64,000 nt of DNA from Enterobacteriaceae bacterium UBA7338. GTDB lineage: Bacteria > Pseudomonadota > Gammaproteobacteria > Enterobacterales > Enterobacteriaceae. Below the pieces are notes generated by a model, which searched no databases, was not told the origin of the DNA, and saw nothing but the letters and a program-made list of their open reading frames with translations. The DNA is taken from assembly GCA_002480085.1 (NCBI GenBank), contig DKPJ01000017.1, positions 186,001 through 250,000 on the forward strand, given 5' to 3'. The translations under genes were made by a program, and so were the position numbers. Shown in pieces: positions 33,474 through 42,814 of the stretch. Every line of letters starts with the position of its first letter. Positions within the stretch are counted from its first letter, which is position 1.

Positions 33474-34547
33474 TTATTCTAATCCTAAACGTTCACGTTG
33501 ATAGCTACCGTCCTGCACGCGACGACACCACTCACTATTGTTTAAGTACCACTCCACCGTTTTACGGATCCCGGACTCGAAGGTCTCCTCCGGCCTCCAG
33601 CCCAGCTCGCGGCTGATTTTATCCGCGTCAATAGCGTAGCGGCGGTCATGGCCCGGACGATCGCTTACGTAGGTGATCTGCTCGCGGTAAGAGCCGCTTT
33701 TCGGCACGATCTCGTCAAGCAGATCGCAGATGGTCTGCACCACGTCCAGATTCTGCTTCTCGTTATGGCCGCCAATGTTGTAGGTCTCTCCGGGTGTGCC
33801 CTGAGTGACTACGGTATAGAGCGCGCGGGCATGATCTTCCACGTAGAGCCAGTCGCGGATCTGATCGCCTTTGCCATAGATCGGCAGCGGTTTGCCCTCC
33901 AGCGCGTTGAGGATCACCAGCGGGATCAGCTTCTCCGGGAAGTGATATGGGCCGTAGTTATTAGAGCAGTTTGTGACCAGCGTCGGCAGGCCATAGGTAC
34001 GACGCCATGCGCGCACCAGGTGATCGCTGGATGCTTTAGACGAGGAGTAGGGGCTGCTGGGGGCATACGCTGTCTGTTCGGTAAAGAGCGGCAGCGCCGC
34101 GCCCTGCGGGTGCTCATCAGGATGCGGCAGATCGCCGTACACTTCATCAGTAGAGATATGGTGGAAGCGAAACGCTTTTTTCGCCTCATCGCTTAAGGTC
34201 AGCCAGTAAGCGCGGGCGGCCTCCAGCAGAACGTAGGTCCCGACAATGTTGGTTTCGATAAAATCAGCCGGGCCGGTGATGGAGCGGTCAACGTGACTCT
34301 CCGCCGCCAGGTGCATTACCGCATCAGGCTGATGCTCGGCAAAGACACGAGCCAGCTCTGCGGCATCGCAAATATCGACACGCTCAAAGACATAACGATC
34401 GCTATCTGCAACATCAACTAGCGATTCCAGATTGCCGGCGTAAGTCAATTTATCAACATTCACAACGGAATCTTGGGTATTTTTAATAATATGTCGGACA
34501 ACCGCAGAGCCAATAAAACCCGCTCCGCCAGTAACAAGGATTTTCAC
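33474..34547 (-). CDS. rmlB: RmlB dTDP-glucose 4,6-dehydratase
   Basis: 357 aa extended short-chain dehydrogenase that converts dTDP-glucose to dTDP-4-keto-6-deoxyglucose. NAD motif GGAGFIGS (7-14), catalytic T133-D134-E135 and Y167-x3-K171 are in place. It is the first gene of the O-antigen operon, about 60 nt after the ops element. Base composition is closer to the genome average than in the glycosyltransferase genes that follow. Confidence 0.96.
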   Translation of the reverse strand: MKILVTGGAGFIGSAVVRHIIKNTQDSVVNVDKLTYAGNLESLVDVADSDRYVFERVDICDAAELARVFAEHQPDAVMHLAAESHVDRSITGPADFIETNIVGTYVLLEAARAYWLTLSDEAKKAFRFHHISTDEVYGDLPHPDEHPQGAALPLFTEQTAYAPSSPYSSSKASSDHLVRAWRRTYGLPTLVTNCSNNYGPYHFPEKLIPLVILNALEGKPLPIYGKGDQIRDWLYVEDHARALYTVVTQGTPGETYNIGGHNEKQNLDVVQTICDLLDEIVPKSGSYREQITYVSDRPGHDRRYAIDADKISRELGWRPEETFESGIRKTVEWYLNNSEWCRRVQDGSYQRERLGLE

Positions 34548-34607
34548 GCTATCAATTCCGTCAATTCAAGAAGTTGCGGGTCGAAGCATGATTGCTCAAA
34601 GAGCAGA

Positions 34608-34646
34608 CACGCTACCGCCCCAGGCTCAACAGCTACCAGTGGACTG
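34608..34646 (-). promoter_or_regulatory. JUMPStart with ops element of the O-antigen operon
   Basis: The 39-nt minus-strand sequence matches the JUMPStart consensus with a few changes near its 5' end; the final GGCGGTAGCGTG (34608-34619) is a perfect ops. The ops recruits RfaH to paused RNA polymerase, letting it transcribe long surface-polysaccharide operons without rho termination. It lies 61 nt upstream of rmlB. Confidence 0.93.
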
Positions 34647-34821
34647 ATTCAGACCAGATTGTGCAGAAACTCACGCCCAAACCCGTGCTGCTGGGCGATA
34701 AATCAGTTGCTAATTGTCATCTTAAACGCGTAGAGAAACAAGGAAAATTCTTAGCGTTTTATTGTATGAATAATCATCACAACCCCTTGATCTACAAGAA
34801 TTTGGGGGTTGTAAAACAAAA
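34647..34821 (-). promoter_or_regulatory. Upstream leader and promoter region of the O-antigen operon
   Basis: This stretch between the galF terminator and JUMPStart holds no gene. It should contain the O-antigen promoter; AT-rich blocks near 34745-34775 (with TACAAT on the minus strand) are possible core elements, but no -35/-10 pair with good spacing stands out. An inverted repeat ACAACCCC/GGGGTTGT (34779-34786/34805-34812) lies between. Confidence 0.4.
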
Positions 34822-34878
34822 ACGGCAAGCGATTGTTCAACGCGATTTGCTACCGCATGATGAACGATCACTTGCCGT
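34822..34878 (-). terminator. Terminator downstream of galF
   Basis: Arms 34822-34839 and 34861-34878 pair over 18 positions with two imperfect pairs (G-U on the minus transcript) and a 21-nt loop. The minus strand continues into TTTTTGTTTT. It ends galF and probably the whole colanic acid/galF direction before the O-antigen promoter. Confidence 0.82.
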
Positions 34879-34908
34879 CTAATTAAATAAATATTACTTA
34901 ATCGTGAC

Positions 34909-35811
34909 TCAGGCCTGGCTTTGGCTCAGCAGCTTTTGAATGCTGTCACGGAACTTCTGCCCTTCCTTCAGGTTACGCAGGCCATACTTCACAAACGCCT
35001 GCATGTAACCCATTTTTTTACCGCAGTCATAGCTGTCGCCGGTCATCAGCATAGCGTCAACGGACTGTTTTTCCGCCAGTCGGGCGATGGCGTCAGTAAG
35101 CTGAATACGGCCCCACGCGCCCGGCTCGGTTTTCTCCAGCTCTGCCCAGATATCTGCCGACAGAACATAGCGTCCTACCGCCATCAGGTCAGAGTCAAGC
35201 GTCTGCGGCTGATCCGGCTTCTCGATGAAGTTAGTAATGCGGCTTACTTTACCTTCGCTATCCAGCGGCTCTTTAGTCTGGATCACAGAGTACTCGGAGA
35301 GATCGCCTTTCATGCGCTTCGCCAGCACCTGGCTGCGGCCGGTCTCGTTGAAGCGGGCCACCATCGCGGCCAGGTTATAGCGCAGCGGATCGGCGCTGGC
35401 GTTATCCAGAATGATGTCCGGCAGTACCACCACAAAGGGGTTATCGCCGACGATAGGACGCGCGCAGAGAATGGAGTGGCCCAGACCCAGCGGCTGCGCC
35501 TGGCGCACGTTCATGATAGTCACGCCCGGCGGACAGATAGACTGCACTTCCGCCAGCAGCTGGCGCTTAACGCGCTGCTCCAGCAGGGCTTCAAGCTCAT
35601 AGGAGGTGTCGAAGTGGTTCTCTACCGCGTTTTTAGACGAGTGGGTAACCAGAACGATCTCTTTGATCCCTGCAGCAACCACTTCATCGACGATGTACTG
35701 GATCATCGGCTTATCGACGATCGGCAGCATCTCTTTAGGGATCGCCTTGGTGGCAGGCAGCATGTGCATCCCCAGACCCGCTACCGGAATAACCGCTTTC
35801 AAATTAATCAT
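34909..35811 (-). CDS. galF: GalF, UTP-glucose-1-phosphate uridylyltransferase homologue
   Basis: 300 aa, similar to GalU. It has the nucleotidyltransferase start VIPVAGLGMHMLPATKAIPK; GalU has GLGTRM here, so the weak intrinsic activity known for GalF fits the altered loop. It is thought to modulate UDP-glucose supply with GalU. I chose the ATG at 35811 (MINLKAVIPV) with TGGAAG upstream; a GTG 12 nt earlier is also open. It marks the proximal edge of the O-antigen locus. It is 165 nt downstream of wcaM and has its own likely promoter. Confidence 0.93.
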   Translation of the reverse strand: MINLKAVIPVAGLGMHMLPATKAIPKEMLPIVDKPMIQYIVDEVVAAGIKEIVLVTHSSKNAVENHFDTSYELEALLEQRVKRQLLAEVQSICPPGVTIMNVRQAQPLGLGHSILCARPIVGDNPFVVVLPDIILDNASADPLRYNLAAMVARFNETGRSQVLAKRMKGDLSEYSVIQTKEPLDSEGKVSRITNFIEKPDQPQTLDSDLMAVGRYVLSADIWAELEKTEPGAWGRIQLTDAIARLAEKQSVDAMLMTGDSYDCGKKMGYMQAFVKYGLRNLKEGQKFRDSIQKLLSQSQA

Positions 35812-35841
35812 TATCACTTCCACCTATAAAATGGTTGCTGA

Positions 35842-35847
35842 ATTATA
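35842..35847 (-). promoter_or_regulatory. Candidate -10 element of the galF promoter
   Basis: A perfect TATAAT on the minus strand lies 31 nt upstream of the galF ATG. A matching -35 about 17 nt upstream is poor (TGGCTA). The leader would be about 24 nt. The 35848-35976 stretch to wcaM shows no strong terminator. Confidence 0.45.
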
Positions 35848-35976
35848 GCCCTTTGATCTCGTTTAGCCAGCACGATTTAGCTGGATGACCTCTATCAATT
35901 GCGGCATCTGTAATAGATGTAATACGAAGCCGCGGGTTGAGGCTCCAGGAATCCTCGCAAAGTGCCTCTGGAACTA

Positions 35977-37377
35977 TTATGAGCGCTTTGTTGGCAGGGA
36001 AAAGTTTAATTTTTCAGCGTTAATAACCTGCTGATCGAGCCGGTCAATATCCACCGAACTCTGCCCTTTTTCATTCACAGCATGAATATTCGCCAGCGAA
36101 AGCAGGGTGTCCCGCTTCGCCATAAAGCGGCCACGCACGTCCTTGCGCAGGTCGAAATGGAGCTTCAGCGCCGGGCCGGTGGCCGCCTCCTGCATCACCT
36201 GAATATTACGCATAAACAGGTGCTGAGGCTTATTATGCATCTCCAGAGACGCACGCTGAATATTGAGATTGGTGAGAGAGACAAACGAGGCGGCATTTCC
36301 CGATGAGATCTGAATGCCGCGTAATTTCCGCGTCTCGCCGGCGTTGTCTAAATGGATCGCATTTAGCCTAAAATTTTGCGGTATCGAAAGATAATTACCT
36401 TTAATTACCCCGTAGCCAATTAGCATTCCGGCGCTGTTGCGCATTTTTACATCATCGATAACGAAATTATCGCAGCCGTAAATGGCAACCGTGGCGTTAT
36501 CAATGCCCGCTTTTTTACTGTAGTCGGGGGTGATATCCGTAGCGGTGATGTGGCGGATGACAAAGTGCTTGCCGTTTTCAACGTGCACCAGCTGGCGGCA
36601 GTGGCTGCCGGTAATGTTGGCGACGGTAAAGTGTTTTACCGCCTGGTCTTCCGGGTAGTCGTTATCGTAGGTGCTGCCCGCCAGCCCGATGCCGATCCCC
36701 CAGTTAATTTTGCCGTTGGTACAGTCGATATGGTCAATGACGTGGTCGGAGATGAGCAGGTTACGATCGTTAATCGCCACGTTCCACTCAATGGCGTCCC
36801 CCTGCAGATAGCTGAAACGACCGTTGGTGATACGTGCGCCGTCGATCTGGTTGTGAAAGCCCTGGCGCAGAATGGCGTAGTTGGCTTTAGTCACCGTAAT
36901 GTTATCGATGACGAGGTTGCGCATCACCCGCTTCTCTTTGCCACCGATATAGATCTGCGTCACCGGACCGTAGCCGCTCATCGCCACGCCCTCGATAGTA
37001 CAGTCCGAGCCGCGCACGTCGAGGGTGATATTATAGAGGCTGCCACCCTCTTCACCCCGTACCCGACAGCCATCCTGCAACACGAAGCGCCCCCGGCCAT
37101 TGCCCTTGAGCGCCCCGCGTATCAGCAGCGTTTTACCCGCCGGGATAAAAATTGCGGTGTTGATGTTCTCGCAGATCACGCCCGCCGGGACCAGCACCGT
37201 GCTGGCCTCGGCAAAGGCCTGCTTAAAGGCGGCGATAACGTCATTTTTCAGGTAGCGGCGGATATCAACGCTGCCGGACGCCTGCGCAAAAAGCGGTGAA
37301 GCGTGCAGCAGGGGCAGCGCCGCCAGGGCAGAGCCTGCGCCGATAAAGCGGCGGCGGGAGAGTAAAATATCTGGCAT
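35977..37377 (-). CDS. wcaM: WcaM colanic acid biosynthesis protein
   Basis: 466 aa, the last gene of the colanic acid operon. A twin-arginine-type signal is clear (SRRRFIGAGSALAALPLLHA, about 7-27), so the folded protein is probably exported by Tat. The mature part is made of repeated short beta segments (ITVTKANYAILRQGF, DNFVIDDVKMRNSAG and similar), as in right-handed parallel beta-helix, pectate-lyase-like proteins. In E. coli the function is not settled; a polysaccharide-processing role in the periplasm is inference. It starts 12 nt after wcaL. Confidence 0.93.
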   Translation of the reverse strand: MPDILLSRRRFIGAGSALAALPLLHASPLFAQASGSVDIRRYLKNDVIAAFKQAFAEASTVLVPAGVICENINTAIFIPAGKTLLIRGALKGNGRGRFVLQDGCRVRGEEGGSLYNITLDVRGSDCTIEGVAMSGYGPVTQIYIGGKEKRVMRNLVIDNITVTKANYAILRQGFHNQIDGARITNGRFSYLQGDAIEWNVAINDRNLLISDHVIDHIDCTNGKINWGIGIGLAGSTYDNDYPEDQAVKHFTVANITGSHCRQLVHVENGKHFVIRHITATDITPDYSKKAGIDNATVAIYGCDNFVIDDVKMRNSAGMLIGYGVIKGNYLSIPQNFRLNAIHLDNAGETRKLRGIQISSGNAASFVSLTNLNIQRASLEMHNKPQHLFMRNIQVMQEAATGPALKLHFDLRKDVRGRFMAKRDTLLSLANIHAVNEKGQSSVDIDRLDQQVINAEKLNFSLPTKRS

Positions 37378-37389
37378 ATAACCTCTGGC

Positions 37390-38610
37390 TTAGAGCGCTT
37401 GCAGCAGCGTAGCAAGCCGCTGGTTAATGATTTGCTGATTGAACTCGGTTTCGACTTTCTCCCGCGCGCGGGTCACGACCGGGGCCAGCGCCTCCTGCTG
37501 GATAGCGCTCAGTGCCGCCAGCCGGTCCGCCAGCGCCTCGGGATCGTTCTCAGGTACCAGCCAGCCGGACCGATCGGCGTCGATCAGCTCGGGAATACCG
37601 CTGTGTACGGTTGAGACAACCGGCAGGCCCACCGCCATCGCCTCCATCAGCGCCACCGGGATCCCCTCCATGTCGCCATCCGCGCCGGTGACCGAAGGCA
37701 ACAGGAAGAGATCCGCTTCGTCCAGCATCGCCTTAACCTCGTGGCTCGGCTTGAAGCCCGGCATCTCAATCATCTCCTGTAGATCGTATTTGGCGATCAG
37801 GTCGCGCAGGCGCTGCTCCCACGGCCCGATACCCAGAATGCGGTAGTGAAAATCGATACCTCGCTCCTTGAGCAGACGGCAGGCCTCAATGGCCACGTGC
37901 AGCCCCTTCTTCTCGGTCAGCCGGGCAACGGAGATAATATTTAGCTGGCTTGCCGGGGCCTGTACCGGTCGGCGGGAGAAGCGTGACATATCCACCCCCA
38001 TGCGCGAGACGGCAATCTTATGCGCCGGGCAGCCCATATTCATAAGCCGTCCAGCCCACAGCTCGCTGATGGGCAGCATCAGGTCACCCCGGCGAAAGAG
38101 CTGCTGATATTCCGGCGTATAGTGGCTGAGCACCGCCCGGCTGGAGACGTCGATGCCGTGGAATACGGTGGCAATTTTCCCGTTAAGCACGCCCAGCTCG
38201 CGCAGCTTGGCGGCGGTAACGCCCGCCGGGCCAAAGTGGGCAATAAAGACGTCGGCATGAAAGGTGCGTGGCGCGAGGCCACACATCGCGGCCAGGATCA
38301 GGTTGCGCGCCTCGGCGCCGTAGCGCCCGACGTTCAGCGCCCGCCAGGTTGCGCCCCGCCCTGCCCCGCGCAGCAGCGCCGTACCGCGATAGCGCAGCTT
38401 CGCCAGCTTGCCCTGCGGCTCGTCCAGCAGCCAGTGAGTCTTCTCCGCCAGCCGATAGTGCTGGAACGCCGCGTGGGTATTGCTCAAATCCCCTTTATGC
38501 ATCGCCACGATCTCGACGTCGTAACCCATCTCGATAAAGGCGACGATCTGATCCAGGACAAAGGTTTCAGACGAGAGGGGAAACTTGAGCAAAAAGAAGC
38601 TGACCTTCAT
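37390..38610 (-). CDS. wcaL: WcaL colanic acid glycosyltransferase (GT4)
   Basis: 406 aa, the E. coli length. GT-B fold: the N-terminal domain has SETFVLDQI and IAHFGPAGVTAAKLR; the C-terminal GT4 domain (about 215-390) has IISVARLTEKKGLHVAIEA, FLLPSVTGADGDMEGIPVALMEAM with the catalytic E-x7-E spacing, and GWLVPENDPEALA. It is a cytosolic transferase, proposed to add the galactose that later carries pyruvate. It overlaps wcaK by 4 nt. Confidence 0.94.
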   Translation of the reverse strand: MKVSFFLLKFPLSSETFVLDQIVAFIEMGYDVEIVAMHKGDLSNTHAAFQHYRLAEKTHWLLDEPQGKLAKLRYRGTALLRGAGRGATWRALNVGRYGAEARNLILAAMCGLAPRTFHADVFIAHFGPAGVTAAKLRELGVLNGKIATVFHGIDVSSRAVLSHYTPEYQQLFRRGDLMLPISELWAGRLMNMGCPAHKIAVSRMGVDMSRFSRRPVQAPASQLNIISVARLTEKKGLHVAIEACRLLKERGIDFHYRILGIGPWEQRLRDLIAKYDLQEMIEMPGFKPSHEVKAMLDEADLFLLPSVTGADGDMEGIPVALMEAMAVGLPVVSTVHSGIPELIDADRSGWLVPENDPEALADRLAALSAIQQEALAPVVTRAREKVETEFNQQIINQRLATLLQAL

Positions 38611-39884
38611 TTTCCCTCCCGGACGCGTTTCAGCACCGACTCGACCATCTCCATGCCGTGCTGCCTCTCATGGGCCACGGCATCGCTGAGGCGCTGACCC
38701 AGGGCCGGAAGCTGGCCAAGGGTATCAGCCACCATCGCCTCCAGCGAGCCGTCCAGCAGGTGACGAATATCGATCGCCATCTCCGGCATCCCCAGCTGCT
38801 GCATAATGCCCGCCGACTTGTGCTCGTAGTTGATAGCGATCGCCGGGGTGCCAAAGTTCATTGAGATAATGGCCGAATGCAGGCGCGTGCCTACGGTCAG
38901 ATCGCAGGCGGCAAAAATTTTGCCCATCTCAAGGTCGTTCAGCTCATCCATCACCACGTGATAGCGCGAGGGATCGCTGACGTGCTGGCGCAGGTTGAGC
39001 GCCACCATGCGATCGTCTTTGTTGTAGCTGTCGATGCCGGTACAGGTCGAAAGGGCCAGCACCTGATAGCCCGCATCAATAATGCGGTTAACTACGCCAG
39101 CAAAAGCCAGCTCGTAGGCTTTCTGCGTGGTGCCGAGCCGCTTGTCGAAGGGGGCCAGCTCGCGCAGGGTAATGGCGACCGTCTTCTCTTTTGCCGCCAC
39201 GTCGAGCCAGTGGGCCACCGCATAGTTCGGTACGAACGCCTCGTCGTGATCCACCAGCCAGGCGGTATCCACCCCCTGCTCAACTTTCGCGGTGGTAATT
39301 TGGCTCTGCTCCATCAGCTCGAGGCTGACGCGCTCGCGCAGGATCAGCGCGTCGCAGTGGCCGAAGACGTAGTTCGCCAGCTGGTTAAACTGGGCGTCCT
39401 GGAACGGGCCGACGCTGTGGCCGATCATATAGAGCGGCTTTTTCGCCATAAAGGTGCAGAGAGCATGCTCAAACTGCGGCACGCCGTAGAGATCGACAAA
39501 GAACGAGCCGCCTACCTGGATAATGGCGTCATAGCCTGACAGCAGGCGGACGAAATCGGTAAAGCCCTGGGCGATGGCGATGTTGCGCAGCTTGCCGCTG
39601 TCGGTCACCCGGGAGAGCAGCACCTGATGCTGGTAGCGGCGGCGCAGCACCTTCTTGACCCGCCCCATCACTCCGGCGGCGTTGTTGTGCTGCTTCATCT
39701 GGCTATAGAGTGGATCGCCCATCACCGGACGGTTCAGCAGCCAGGAGGAGCTGACCGGATAGCGGCTCATCACGTCCACCTCGGCGTCTGGCTCCAGTAC
39801 GGCTATCGCGTCCAGCAGCCCGCGCAGGATGGCGCTGTCGCCACGGTTCCCGCAGGTATGGTTGCCCAGAATTAATAGTTTCAT
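38607..39884 (-). CDS. wcaK: WcaK colanic acid pyruvyltransferase
   Basis: 425 aa polysaccharide pyruvyltransferase family member. It opens with LLILGNHTCGNRGDSAILRGLLDA and has IQVGGSFFVDLYGVPQFEHAL and VGTRLHSAIISMNFGTPAIAINYEHKS, the family hallmarks. It probably adds the pyruvate ketal from PEP to the terminal galactose of the colanic acid unit. It sits between wzxC (25-nt gap) and wcaL (4-nt overlap). Confidence 0.94.
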   Translation of the reverse strand: MKLLILGNHTCGNRGDSAILRGLLDAIAVLEPDAEVDVMSRYPVSSSWLLNRPVMGDPLYSQMKQHNNAAGVMGRVKKVLRRRYQHQVLLSRVTDSGKLRNIAIAQGFTDFVRLLSGYDAIIQVGGSFFVDLYGVPQFEHALCTFMAKKPLYMIGHSVGPFQDAQFNQLANYVFGHCDALILRERVSLELMEQSQITTAKVEQGVDTAWLVDHDEAFVPNYAVAHWLDVAAKEKTVAITLRELAPFDKRLGTTQKAYELAFAGVVNRIIDAGYQVLALSTCTGIDSYNKDDRMVALNLRQHVSDPSRYHVVMDELNDLEMGKIFAACDLTVGTRLHSAIISMNFGTPAIAINYEHKSAGIMQQLGMPEMAIDIRHLLDGSLEAMVADTLGQLPALGQRLSDAVAHERQHGMEMVESVLKRVREGK

Positions 39885-39909
39885 AGTGACCTCAATAAAC
39901 GAAATTGGA

Positions 39910-41388
39910 TTAACCTGCCCGCAGGAGCGTTCTTATTTTTTCATTGCGGCACAGCTGGCGTTTGATCTCCACCACCAGCGCGTTACGCGACAGCGCGAGG
40001 GTGATCGCAAACGTCAGCGCGCCCGCGGCAATCTGGACGATCAGCAGGGTCACCAGCGGCAGATGGCCGCTCAGCGCCACTCCCAGCCCATAGCTCACCG
40101 CCAGCATCGGCAGCGACAGGTAGAACGGCAGCCAGAGGCTAAGCACGTACTGGCGGTAGCTCGGGCCGAGCACCGGCCTGATCATCACGAAATAGCTGAG
40201 AACGGTATTGATAATCTGCACCAGCAGGAAGCCGAGGGTGACCCCCAGCGCTCCCGCCAGCTGGCCGCCGATAATGATGGCGGGCACAAAGAGCGCGGTT
40301 TTGAACAGATTAAATTTAAAGCTGATATCGACCCGCGCCTTGGCCATCAGCAGGGAGCCAATCGGGTTCCCCACGGCGCGCAGCAGGCCGACGATGCACA
40401 GCAGCTGCAGGATCGGGATAATCCCGCGCCACTTTTCGCCAAACACCAGCGGGACCATATTATTGGCGACCACCATCAGGCCCAGCAGCACCGGGAAGTT
40501 GATGATCCCCACCGCCGACAGCAGCTTGTAGAAGTTCAGCCGCAGCTTGGCCGTATCGTCCTGAATTTTGGCGAACGCCGGGAACAGGACGCGGGTGATG
40601 ATGGGGTTAAGCTTCATCGGCGGCACCACCGCCACGTTGTAGGCGAGGTTATAGCCCCCGGCTACGCTGGCCCCGAGAATGCGCGCCAGCACCAGCGTGG
40701 AGAGATTGGTATTGATGTAGTTGATGACGCTGTCCGCCGTCAGCCAGGCGCCAAAACGCAGGTTGGCGCTGACCGAGGCGAGGGAGAAGTGCAGGCCCGG
40801 ACGGTAGATTTTGCGGCCGAAGAAGCCAAACAGCAGGGTGCGCACGGCGGTGTTAACCAGGTAGCCGACAATGGCGGTCATCGCCAGCGGCCAGAACCAC
40901 GCCCCAATCACCGTCACGCTGAACCCCGCCACCACGGAGAGCGTTTCAATTGCGCCAATTTTGCCAAACTCCAACTCTTTTTGCATCAGAGCGCGGAACT
41001 GCTGGCCGTGGGGGATCACCACAAAGGCCAGCGACAACGTTTTGATCAGCGGCGCAATGTCCGGGTTGTGCAGTACCCCGGCCAGGGTATCGCTCAGGAG
41101 GAACATCGCTACGCAGACCAGCAGTCCCAGCCCGACGTTCAGCCAGTAGAGGGTGGTCAGCTCCAGCTGGCTTATCTCTTTGCGCTGGATAATCGAGTTG
41201 GCGATGCCGAAATCCGACAGCGTATCGGCCAGGGCGATAATGGTCAGCGCCACGGTCAGCAGGCCAAACTGGTGGCTGTCGATAATGCGCGCCAGCCAGG
41301 TCATCTGCACCAGCCCGAGGCCAATGATGGTGACGGTGGCCATTGCCGACCATTTGGCCCCGCTCAGGGTTTTTTCTCTCAGGCTCAC
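39910..41388 (-). CDS. wzxC: WzxC colanic acid flippase
   Basis: 492 aa, about 12-14 hydrophobic helices, MOP superfamily. The start KTLSGAKWSAMATVTIIGLGLVQM and SFAVIPHGQQFRALMQKELEFGKI-like segments match E. coli WzxC. It transfers lipid-linked colanic acid units across the inner membrane. The opposite strand has a 525-codon open frame, an artefact of high GC and codon bias. It lies 11 nt after wcaJ. Confidence 0.95.
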   Translation of the reverse strand: MSLREKTLSGAKWSAMATVTIIGLGLVQMTWLARIIDSHQFGLLTVALTIIALADTLSDFGIANSIIQRKEISQLELTTLYWLNVGLGLLVCVAMFLLSDTLAGVLHNPDIAPLIKTLSLAFVVIPHGQQFRALMQKELEFGKIGAIETLSVVAGFSVTVIGAWFWPLAMTAIVGYLVNTAVRTLLFGFFGRKIYRPGLHFSLASVSANLRFGAWLTADSVINYINTNLSTLVLARILGASVAGGYNLAYNVAVVPPMKLNPIITRVLFPAFAKIQDDTAKLRLNFYKLLSAVGIINFPVLLGLMVVANNMVPLVFGEKWRGIIPILQLLCIVGLLRAVGNPIGSLLMAKARVDISFKFNLFKTALFVPAIIIGGQLAGALGVTLGFLLVQIINTVLSYFVMIRPVLGPSYRQYVLSLWLPFYLSLPMLAVSYGLGVALSGHLPLVTLLIVQIAAGALTFAITLALSRNALVVEIKRQLCRNEKIRTLLRAG

Positions 41389-41399
41389 AGGGTACTCAC

Positions 41400-42794
41400 T
41401 CAGTAGGCCGCTTTGTTAACAAAGCCTTTGAAAATGGTCAGGAAAACGATCTTGATATCGAACCACAGGCTCCATTCGCGAATATACTCGAGGTCGAACT
41501 CGATCCGTTTTTCCATCTTCTCCAGGGTATCGGTCTCGCCGCGCCAGCCGTTGATCTGCGCCCAGCCGGTAATGCCCGGCTTGACCTTATGGCGCAGCAT
41601 GTAGCCCTGGATCAGCGTCCGGTACTGCTCGTTATGCGCCACGGCGTGCGGGCGCGGGCCAACGATCGACATGCCACCGGTCAGAACGTTAATAAACTGC
41701 GGCAGCTCGTCGAGCGAGGTGCGGCGCAGGAAGTTACCGACGCGGGTGACGCGGGGATCGTTCTGCGTCGCCTGGGTGACCACGCTGTCGTTCTCCATCA
41801 CCTTCATGGAGCGGAACTTCCACACCATGATCGGCTTACCGTCCATGCCGTAGCGGGTCTGGCGGAAGATCACCGGACCCGGCGAGGTGAGCTTCACGGC
41901 GGCGGCGATGCTGAGCAGCACCGGAGAGATCATCAGCAGGATCAGCGACGACAGCACGATGTCCTCAATGCGCTTCAGCACCCGGTTCAGGCCAGAGAGC
42001 GGCGTATCATACAGCGGCACCACCGGAATGCCGTTCATCTCCTCAATACGCGAGTGCAGGATGTTAAAGGTAAAGACGTCGGGGATCAGGATCACCGAGC
42101 AGGTGGTATCCGCCAGTTCGTTCACCAGCTTTTTAATGCTGGCGGCATCGTTCATCGACATGGCAATATAGACGTTATGAATTTTGGCTGCCTTGGCATC
42201 CTCAATCAGCTGCTCAATAGTGCCCGCCCAGTCCGCCGAGACGCCCTCGGGACTCACGTCGTGATAGACGCCCACCACCTCGAAGCCCAGCCACGGCTCA
42301 TTGCGGAAGCTCTCCAGCAGCATCTGGCCCACCGGCAGATCCCCCGCGATGGCGACCCGGCGGGTGTTATACCCGCGGTTGCGCAGCCAGCCCGCGCCGA
42401 AGCGGATCAGCGAGCGGCAGACCACCAGACCGATGCTGCTCAGCACGTACCAGGCGAAAAACAGCGAGAAGTCGTCATTAAAATCAGAATTGAAAGCCAT
42501 CAGCCCGGCGCTGAAGATCAGGCTCAGGGTCCAGTTTTGCAGCAGCAGCACCAGCTCGGTGGAGATTTTCACCCCGCGCCACGAGCGGTAGAAGTCGGTC
42601 ATGCCGCCAATCATCTGGAAAACCACCAGCGCCATCAGCGCCATCAGCAGATGCAGATAGAAAAAGGGTAAGGCGTATGCCTTACAGACCACCCAAAGCC
42701 CACCAAACAGGATGGTGATGTCCGAAAATCGCTGCACCATAGAGATTAACGATGCATTCGTTTTGGCTCGCTCGCGCTTTTTTAAGTTTGTCAT
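41400..42794 (-). CDS. wcaJ: WcaJ undecaprenyl-phosphate glucose-1-P transferase
   Basis: 464 aa. It starts colanic acid synthesis by moving glucose-1-P from UDP-glucose onto undecaprenyl phosphate. About four N-terminal hydrophobic helices (to about residue 130) precede a Rossmann-like domain and the C-terminal catalytic PHPT domain (about 270-464) with VWKFRSMKVMEND, RRTSLDELPQFINVL and GMSIVGPRPHAVAHN. A UUCG hairpin lies between cpsG and this gene. Loss of wcaJ is a common way to lose capsule-like slime; here the frame is intact. Confidence 0.96.
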   Translation of the reverse strand: MTNLKKRERAKTNASLISMVQRFSDITILFGGLWVVCKAYALPFFYLHLLMALMALVVFQMIGGMTDFYRSWRGVKISTELVLLLQNWTLSLIFSAGLMAFNSDFNDDFSLFFAWYVLSSIGLVVCRSLIRFGAGWLRNRGYNTRRVAIAGDLPVGQMLLESFRNEPWLGFEVVGVYHDVSPEGVSADWAGTIEQLIEDAKAAKIHNVYIAMSMNDAASIKKLVNELADTTCSVILIPDVFTFNILHSRIEEMNGIPVVPLYDTPLSGLNRVLKRIEDIVLSSLILLMISPVLLSIAAAVKLTSPGPVIFRQTRYGMDGKPIMVWKFRSMKVMENDSVVTQATQNDPRVTRVGNFLRRTSLDELPQFINVLTGGMSIVGPRPHAVAHNEQYRTLIQGYMLRHKVKPGITGWAQINGWRGETDTLEKMEKRIEFDLEYIREWSLWFDIKIVFLTIFKGFVNKAAY

Positions 42795-42814
42795 CGTTGT
42801 TCCTGTTCATTAAT

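Noticed and set aside
39829..42671. Very long plus-strand open frames opposite wzxC and wcaJ (525 and 442 codons)
   Set aside because: They are antisense shadows of well-recognised genes, rich in His/Gln/Arg as expected from reversed GC-rich codons, and match no family I know.
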